Source: Acholeplasmataceae bacterium | Lineage (GTDB): Bacteria; Bacillota_I; Bacilli_A; Acholeplasmatales; Acholeplasmataceae | DNA: 9,254 bases | Reading direction: 5' to 3' | Assembly: GCA_003518475.1 (NCBI GenBank) | Contig: DOYO01000047.1 | Span: 12,635-21,888 of the forward strand | Part shown: in pieces, positions 5,283 to 9,254 of the stretch | Layout: each line of letters starts with the position of its first letter | Position numbering within the stretch: position 1 is the first letter of the stretch | Notes under the pieces: generated by a model | Told to the model about the DNA's origin: nothing | The model's database searches: none | Seen by the model: only the letters and a program-made list of their open reading frames with translations | Program-made: the position numbers and the translations under genes

Positions 5283-5585
5283 CTACTTTTTTTCATCTTT
5301 TAATTTTTTTAATATCACATGATAACCTTCAGCACCATAGATTAATGATTTCGAAACTCTTGAAATTGTCGCTGTCGATGCTTTCGTCTCACTCACTATT
5401 TGGTGGTACGGCATGCCTTGATCGAGCATTTTCGCAACCTTCAAACGTTGGGCCATTTCAAAAATCTCATTGATAGTGCAGATGTCTTCAAAAAAACGGT
5501 GACATTCCTCAGAGTTTTCAAGCTTCAAAATCGCTTCATATAGATATTCGATGTTTTCATTGGCAAATTTGGATTTATATGTCAT
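5283..5585 (-). CDS. yerC: YerC/YecD-family TrpR-related DNA-binding protein
   Basis: The 100-residue product matches the YerC branch of the Trp-repressor superfamily in length and layout. It has an N-terminal helical arm (NENIEYLYEAILKLENSEECHRFFEDICTINEI, about 9-41), then EMAQRLKVAKMLDQGMPYHQIV (43-64) leading into the helix-turn-helix SETKASTATISRVSKSL (65-81), ending YGAEGYHVIL. The STATISRV recognition segment is the family's signature. Known: TrpR-fold repressors bind DNA as dimers; the Firmicute YerC group has no firmly assigned effector. It is the last gene of a probable three-gene unit with a DUF1475-like protein and an MFS transporter, and may also have its own promoter near 5609. 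GGAGGT (5598-5593) lies 7 bases before the ATG. The inference is a local repressor, perhaps of this operon. Confidence 0.93.
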   Translation of the reverse strand: MTYKSKFANENIEYLYEAILKLENSEECHRFFEDICTINEIFEMAQRLKVAKMLDQGMPYHQIVSETKASTATISRVSKSLIYGAEGYHVILKKLKDEKK

Positions 5586-5604
5586 AAAAGAAACCTCCGT
5601 TTAT

Positions 5605-5967
5605 TCATATTATATCATTCTTTGATTGTTTCAATACCTTCTCTTTTCTTGCACCAAGGAAAAAGGTCAACCAATCATTTTTGGAGGTGTAAAGTGCAAT
5701 TAAAACATAGAGCGCGCCAGTAAAGAATCCAAGAACCATGATGGATATTACCCATAAAATTGCGTGTAACAGGTCTTTTTCTCTAAAGGACATCCACATC
5801 GCAAATAATACAAACCCTACATACAAATCAACCAATGACACGACACCCCAGGGATTGTTGAGAATCATATTGCCATCTTCCGCAAAACTTCCATTGATAA
5901 AACCATTTAAAAGACCGACAGTCATTGCAAGGAGTCCAATCCACGCGATTACTTTAGCTAATTTCAT
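5605..5967 (-). CDS. Small membrane protein resembling DUF1475
   Basis: The preferred product is 120 residues, starting MKLAKVIAWIGLLAM. It has three to four hydrophobic segments (about 5-25, 42-60, 66-83 and 84-92 merging). The stretch NPWGVVSLVDLYVGFVLFAMWMSFREKDLLHAILW (about 38-72) resembles the NPWG-LVD-Y and RE-K pattern I associate with the DUF1475 family; no function is known for it. The longest frame begins at a GTG (5976), but that GTG is part of the sequence AAAAGGTGA, which serves as a good ribosome binding site for the ATG at 5967, five bases on. The gene follows the MFS gene by 21 bases and precedes the yerC-like gene by 19, so it is probably co-transcribed with both. The C-terminal tail (ARKEKVLKQSKND) is basic and cytoplasmic. 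Confidence 0.7.
   Translation of the reverse strand: MKLAKVIAWIGLLAMTVGLLNGFINGSFAEDGNMILNNPWGVVSLVDLYVGFVLFAMWMSFREKDLLHAILWVISIMVLGFFTGALYVLIALYTSKNDWLTFFLGARKEKVLKQSKNDII
5609..5617 (-). promoter_or_regulatory. Possible internal promoter of the yerC-like gene
   Basis: TGATATAAT on the minus strand is a perfect extended -10 element, overlapping the last codons of the upstream gene. It would start a transcript near 5602, about 17 bases before the ATG. No good -35 hexamer is present at normal spacing. Confidence 0.35.
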
Positions 5968-5972
5968 TTTTT

Positions 5973-5981
5973 TCACCTTTT
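5973..5981 (-). promoter_or_regulatory. Ribosome binding site that decides the DUF1475-like start
   Basis: AAAAGGTGA on the minus strand (5981-5973) lies 5 bases before the ATG at 5967. The GTG embedded in it (5976-5974) would have no site of its own except a distant A-rich stretch, so GTG initiation is unlikely. Confidence 0.6.
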
Positions 5982-5988
5982 TCTTTTC

Positions 5989-7161
5989 TTAGTTATTTGA
6001 TACTTTCATTTTTCTGTTGAAACGATATGTTATATAGATGAGAATCGCAGAGATTCCAATCATGAAAAATGGATAAATAGAGATGGTTGTCAAATCGAAG
6101 ATCATACCTGCCAAAGGGGTGAGCAATCCAAACCCCATATAACCGATCGCCATTTGAAGGCTCATGATTTTCGATAATTTCCTTTTCTCGAAATTCTCTG
6201 AATTCATGAACATCATATTTGGATAAATAGGTGCAGCGCCTAAACCCAAAATACCAACAACGATGAAATAAATCCACAAGGCATCAAATTCAATCAACAG
6301 CAACATACCTGCAACAAGCATCATGACTTCACCGATTTTAATGAGCATGTTCGGTTTGATCTTTGTTGAAAGCAGTCCGCTTAACAATCTTCCAATGGTA
6401 AACATCAAGTAGAATGACGTCGTGAACAATGCAGCAGTCGCATAGCTCACCCCTCTTTCAATGAAGAAATAGCTTGCTACCCACACACCGCCCAAGGATT
6501 CAAAGTGCACATAAAACAAGAAGATCAATATACTTTCAACAGCACCTTTAGTTTTTAATATTTCTTTCAATGTAATGTGATTATGCTGATCCTCACGCTC
6601 TTCTTTGCTCTCAACCTTCCATAACGGAAAAGAGAAAAGCATGATCAAAGAAATGCCTAACAGGATAGATCCGACAATGACATACCCCAATCTCCATGAA
6701 TTCTGGCTTAGCGTATAAGACATGATGGTTGGGCCCAAAGTCACTCCGACTCCGTAAAAGGAGTGCAGGTAATTCATATGCTTGGCTTTATAGTTCACGG
6801 CAAGGTAATGATTTAATGAAACATCAATTGCACCCGCTCCCATCCCTAAAGGAATGGCGAAGAATAATAACTGATAAAAATAATCAACCCTGCTCATCAC
6901 AACTAAAGATACACCGGTAAACATAATACTAAATAAAACTATCTTCTTCGTTTCCAAATGTTTCAACAATCTCGGCGCATTATATGTCGCTAGAATTGAC
7001 ATTAAATAAACGATGAAAGTCATGATTCCAAGCGTTCCAAGCGAAGTCCCCAATTCCATTCGAACCAAGCTCCAAGAAGATCCTAAAAGGGCGTCAGGCA
7101 AGCCTAAAGCGATAAATGCGATATAGATGACGGCCAATAAAGCAAGGTACTTAAATTTCAT
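5989..7161 (-). CDS. MFS transporter, FucP-like (sugar permease-type)
   Basis: The 390-residue protein has about twelve membrane segments in two six-helix halves, joined by a charged cytoplasmic loop (WKVESKEEREDQHNHITLKEILKTKG, about 182-207). The N-terminal GLPDALLGSSWSLVRMELG (20-38) and NHYLAVNYKAKHMNYLHSFYGVGVTLGP (117-144) resemble the fucose-permease-like branch of the major facilitator superfamily. GRLLSGLLSTKIKPN (about 258-272) is the second-half counterpart of motif A. Known: members are proton-driven symporters of sugars or related compounds, and some are effluxers. The substrate cannot be read. The ribosome binding site GGTGA (7169-7165) is only 3 bases from the ATG, so translation may be weak. 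It is the first gene of a probable operon with the DUF1475-like protein and the YerC-type regulator. Confidence 0.88.
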   Translation of the reverse strand: MKFKYLALLAVIYIAFIALGLPDALLGSSWSLVRMELGTSLGTLGIMTFIVYLMSILATYNAPRLLKHLETKKIVLFSIMFTGVSLVVMSRVDYFYQLLFFAIPLGMGAGAIDVSLNHYLAVNYKAKHMNYLHSFYGVGVTLGPTIMSYTLSQNSWRLGYVIVGSILLGISLIMLFSFPLWKVESKEEREDQHNHITLKEILKTKGAVESILIFLFYVHFESLGGVWVASYFFIERGVSYATAALFTTSFYLMFTIGRLLSGLLSTKIKPNMLIKIGEVMMLVAGMLLLIEFDALWIYFIVVGILGLGAAPIYPNMMFMNSENFEKRKLSKIMSLQMAIGYMGFGLLTPLAGMIFDLTTISIYPFFMIGISAILIYITYRFNRKMKVSNN

Positions 7162-7189
7162 AGTTCACCAAGGATCATTACATAATTAT

Positions 7190-7198
7190 ATTGTATCA
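7190..7198 (-). promoter_or_regulatory. Extended -10 promoter of the MFS operon
   Basis: TGATACAAT on the minus strand is an extended -10 element 28 bases upstream of the ATG. The expected -35 position (7218-7213) has no consensus hexamer and is instead occupied by a perfect palindrome. An alternative -10, TATAAT, overlaps at 7190-7185 region but has no better -35. Confidence 0.45.
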
Positions 7199-7207
7199 CG
7201 TATTGAT

Positions 7208-7219
7208 GAACTGCAGTTC
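7208..7219. promoter_or_regulatory. Perfect 12-bp palindrome at the MFS operon promoter
   Basis: GAACTGCAGTTC is perfectly self-complementary and covers the -35 position of the promoter of the MFS-DUF1475-YerC operon. Position and symmetry suit an operator for a dimeric repressor. The YerC-type protein encoded in the same operon is the nearest candidate; this link is inference only. Confidence 0.4.
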
Positions 7220-7247
7220 GATAACAAACGCACACATTAAAAAATTC

Positions 7248-7284
7248 AAAAAAACAAAAAGACCATGATTTGATTCATGATCTT
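7248..7284 (-). terminator. Intrinsic terminator of the ato-type operon
   Basis: Arms 7259-7268 and 7275-7284 form a 10-bp stem with one G-U pair and a 6-base loop. On the minus strand this is followed by a U-rich stretch (three U after the stem, G, then seven U). It lies about 76 bases past the thiolase stop codon. A second inverted repeat, 7322-7328 with 7342-7348, sits closer to the stop but lacks a U-tract. Confidence 0.8.
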
Positions 7285-7359
7285 CAAGTGATTTAAATGT
7301 TAAAGTTGAAAGACGAAATTCTCGTTTGAACCACTACCATCCAAACGAATGAAAATCAT

Positions 7360-8568
7360 TTATTCAACATTCTTGATGATGATGGCAGTACCCATTCCAC
7401 CACCGATGCATAAGGATGCAAGCCCCAACTTTTGATTTCTCTTTTTCAGTTCATGAGTCAATGAAACTACAATTCTAGCCCCGCTGCATCCGACTGGATG
7501 CCCAAGAGCGATTGCACCGCCATTGACATTTGTACGATCAGAGAACCAATCATATGGAACCTTCAAATCCTGACTTAATTCTTTCATGACACCAATGCTT
7601 TGTGCTGCAAATGCCTCATTCAATTCAATGAGTTCAATGCTTGAAAGCTTCAAGTTTGTACGGTTAAGCACGTTCTTAATTGCGTTAACAGGACCTAATC
7701 CCATAAACTTAGGATCAACGCCTGCTTGATCAGCTCCAACAATCTCGACCAAAGGCTGTAAATGATACTTTTGAACAGCTTCTTCACTTGCTAACAAGAC
7801 ATAAGCTGCACCGTCATTAATGCCAGAAGCATTGCCTGCAGTCACACTTCCATCCTTTTTAAAAGCTGGTTTCAAAGTTGCTAGTTTTTCTAATGATGTC
7901 TTTCGATTGGGATACTCATCCTTATTGAAAAGAACAACTTCTTTTCCGACCTTGACTTCAATTCCAACAACTTCTTCATCAAATCTGCCTTCATCGACAG
8001 ACTTGATTGCTTTGACCTGGGAATCATACGCAAACAAATCTTGTTCTTCTCTTGAAATCGAATGTTTTTCAGCAATATTTTCTGCAGTGATACCCATATG
8101 AATACCATCATAAGCATCAATTAATGCGTCATAAATCATATGATCAACGACTTCATAATTACCCATTTTTACACCACTTCTCGCTTTTGAAGGCAATAGA
8201 TGAGGTGCTTGGCTCATGGATTCAGTACCGCCGGCAATGACGATATGACTCCATCCTGATACTATTTTTAAATATCCATCCATAATCGCTTTCATGCCTG
8301 AACCGCAAACCATGCTGACTGCATAACCAGGAACAGAGAAAGGAATTCCAGCCTTAATGGCAACTTGCCTGCCAATGCCTTGACCTTGACCTGCCGGTAA
8401 AATATTTCCAGAGATCACTTCATCAATAACGGATGGATCAATCTTGGTTTCTTCTAAAATGCTTTTCACAACCTTCGCTCCAAATTCAGATGGAGATACT
8501 GTTGATAAAGCTCCTAGAAAACTTCCGATTGCAGTTCTTTTAGCGGATACGATATATACTTTTGACAT
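7360..8568 (-). CDS. atoB: Acetyl-CoA C-acetyltransferase (thiolase)
   Basis: The full-length 402-residue thiolase has all catalytic landmarks: the acyl-accepting Cys88 in MVCGSGMKA, the NEAFA motif (317-321), His357 in NVNGGAIALGHPVGCSG, and the base Cys387 in CIGGGMG near the C-terminus. GGTESMSQAPHLL (113-125) marks the biosynthetic/degradative acetoacetyl-CoA thiolase group. It condenses or cleaves acetoacetyl-CoA to two acetyl-CoA in the cytosol. It starts 14 bases after the stop of an AtoE-type transporter, which suggests short-chain fatty acid or acetoacetate use; butyrate or mevalonate pathways also use this enzyme. The ribosome binding site is weak (GAG about 8 bases from ATG), so coupling to the upstream gene is likely. 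The symbol rests on context; thlA-like naming would also fit. Confidence 0.95.
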   Translation of the reverse strand: MSKVYIVSAKRTAIGSFLGALSTVSPSEFGAKVVKSILEETKIDPSVIDEVISGNILPAGQGQGIGRQVAIKAGIPFSVPGYAVSMVCGSGMKAIMDGYLKIVSGWSHIVIAGGTESMSQAPHLLPSKARSGVKMGNYEVVDHMIYDALIDAYDGIHMGITAENIAEKHSISREEQDLFAYDSQVKAIKSVDEGRFDEEVVGIEVKVGKEVVLFNKDEYPNRKTSLEKLATLKPAFKKDGSVTAGNASGINDGAAYVLLASEEAVQKYHLQPLVEIVGADQAGVDPKFMGLGPVNAIKNVLNRTNLKLSSIELIELNEAFAAQSIGVMKELSQDLKVPYDWFSDRTNVNGGAIALGHPVGCSGARIVVSLTHELKKRNQKLGLASLCIGGGMGTAIIIKNVE

Positions 8569-8582
8569 CGTTCGAACTCAAA

Positions 8583-9254
8583 TTATATGAGTAATAAGCC
8601 TAAACCGATGATAACGCCTGAATATAGAAGAACCATTAAACAGTAACCCATGATATTCTTAGCGCCAAGCTTAGCAATACCTAATACTGGAAGAGCCCAG
8701 AACGGTTGAATCATGTTAGTCCAAGCATCGCCCCATGCAATCGCCATTGCAGTCTTCGCTGGTTCAACACCAAGCGCTAAACCGGCTGGCATCATGATTG
8801 GTCCTTGAACTGCCCATTGTCCGCCACCTGATGGAACGAAAATGTTAACAATACCTGCACTTAAGAATGTAAATAATGGGAATGTAGTTCCATTGGAAAT
8901 ATTAACGAATAAATCAGAGATTGCTCCTGCCAATGAAATATCATTCGGACCTTTTGCAGTCATGATTCCCATGATACCTGCATAGAATGGGAATTGCAAT
9001 AAGATTCCACCAACACTCTTCGCAGCACTATTCACTGCATGAACTGTCTTGATTGGAGTGCCATGTAAAGCAATAGCTGCAAATAAGAATATGAAAATAA
9101 CGATATTCAAGTTCAAATCAAAACCCTTTTCGATAAAGTACATAACAATGAAAGTGAAACCCATAGCTGCCAATATGTAATTGATCACTCTGCTGTTTTC
9201 TAACTTTTCAGCTGGAGTCATATCCTTACGGTCTTTCATGACTGGAGCTGGTTC
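8583..9254 (-). CDS. atoE: Short-chain fatty acid transporter, AtoE family (C-terminal part, truncated by window edge)
   Basis: 223 residues are visible. The frame stays open to the window edge (EPAPV precedes the first Met at 9239), so the start lies outside and the ATG at 9239 is internal. The AtoE family is about 440 residues, so this is the C-terminal half. It carries family landmarks: IALHGTPIKTVHAVNSAAKSVGGILLQFPFYAGIMGIM, FVPSGGGQWAVQGPIMMPAG and AIAWGDAWTNMIQPFWALPVLGIAKL, with about six membrane segments. Known: AtoE imports short-chain fatty acids such as butyrate or acetoacetate. With the thiolase it forms an ato-like operon; acetoacetate CoA-transferase subunits (atoD/atoA) are commonly neighbours and may lie upstream beyond the edge. 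Confidence 0.93.
   Translation of the reverse strand, partial: EPAPVMKDRKDMTPAEKLENSRVINYILAAMGFTFIVMYFIEKGFDLNLNIVIFIFLFAAIALHGTPIKTVHAVNSAAKSVGGILLQFPFYAGIMGIMTAKGPNDISLAGAISDLFVNISNGTTFPLFTFLSAGIVNIFVPSGGGQWAVQGPIMMPAGLALGVEPAKTAMAIAWGDAWTNMIQPFWALPVLGIAKLGAKNIMGYCLMVLLYSGVIIGLGLLLI

Noticed and set aside
5219..5473. Open frame on the plus strand opposite the yerC-like gene
   Set aside because: Overlaps the terminator and the strongly supported YerC family protein in antisense; no supporting signals.
5605..5607. TGA read as tryptophan (Mycoplasma code)
   Set aside because: TGG is the tryptophan codon in the recognised proteins, and TGA ends this gene and the binding protein (at 4353-4355, exactly where the permease begins), so TGA is a stop.
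7322..7348. Inverted repeat just after the thiolase gene as its terminator
   Set aside because: A 7-bp stem with a 13-base loop and no U-tract; the hairpin at 7259-7284 with a U-rich tail is the better terminator.
7820..8120. Open frames overlapping the thiolase on both strands
   Set aside because: Shadows of a gene with complete thiolase motifs; compositions are not protein-like and no start signals are present.

Overview
The window is A+T-rich DNA from a low-GC bacterium of the Bacillota/Mycoplasmatota kind. The signs are a Gram-positive style lipoprotein signal, GGAGG/GGTGA-type ribosome binding sites, sigma-A promoters with extended -10 boxes, U-tract terminators and a YerC-type TrpR-family protein. 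TGG is the tryptophan codon, and TGA ends two genes (the binding protein, at the junction with its permease, and the DUF1475-like gene). The genetic code is therefore the standard bacterial one and not the Mycoplasma/Spiroplasma code. A relative of Acholeplasma/Izemoplasma or a low-GC Firmicute fits; the genus cannot be fixed from this window.

Layout, left to right. (1) A consensus promoter with a CcpA-site-like dyad just past its start point drives a large membrane protein, an alpha/beta hydrolase fused to about ten membrane segments, which ends at a strong terminator. (2) A divergent pair follows. On the minus strand is a very short (58-residue) excisionase-type HTH gene with its own promoter and terminator. 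On the plus strand is a two-gene unit of small membrane proteins, a GlsB/YeaQ-family protein and an unknown four-helix protein, behind a leader with inverted repeats. (3) A terminator that can work both ways separates this from the remaining genes, all on the minus strand. In transcription order these are: the C-terminal half of an AtoE-type short-chain fatty acid transporter (cut by the window edge) with an acetyl-CoA acetyltransferase; then an FucP-like MFS transporter, a DUF1475-like membrane protein and a YerC/TrpR-family regulator; then an amino-acid ABC transporter binding lipoprotein and permease, with no ATPase gene beside them.

Most of the content is metabolic and transport housekeeping. 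There is no phage, transposon, CRISPR array or RNA gene that I can support. The more interesting points are the hydrolase-membrane fusion with no recognisable catalytic acid; the tiny HTH gene sharing an intergenic region with the glsB-like operon; the structured leader of that operon; the ABC transporter without an ATPase; and perfect or near-perfect dyads at the promoters of the MFS-YerC and ABC operons. Several starts are better placed downstream of the longest open frame, on ribosome-binding-site and signal-peptide evidence: 241 for the hydrolase, 5141 for the lipoprotein and 5967 for the DUF1475-like protein. No database search was possible, so family names rest on motif recognition.
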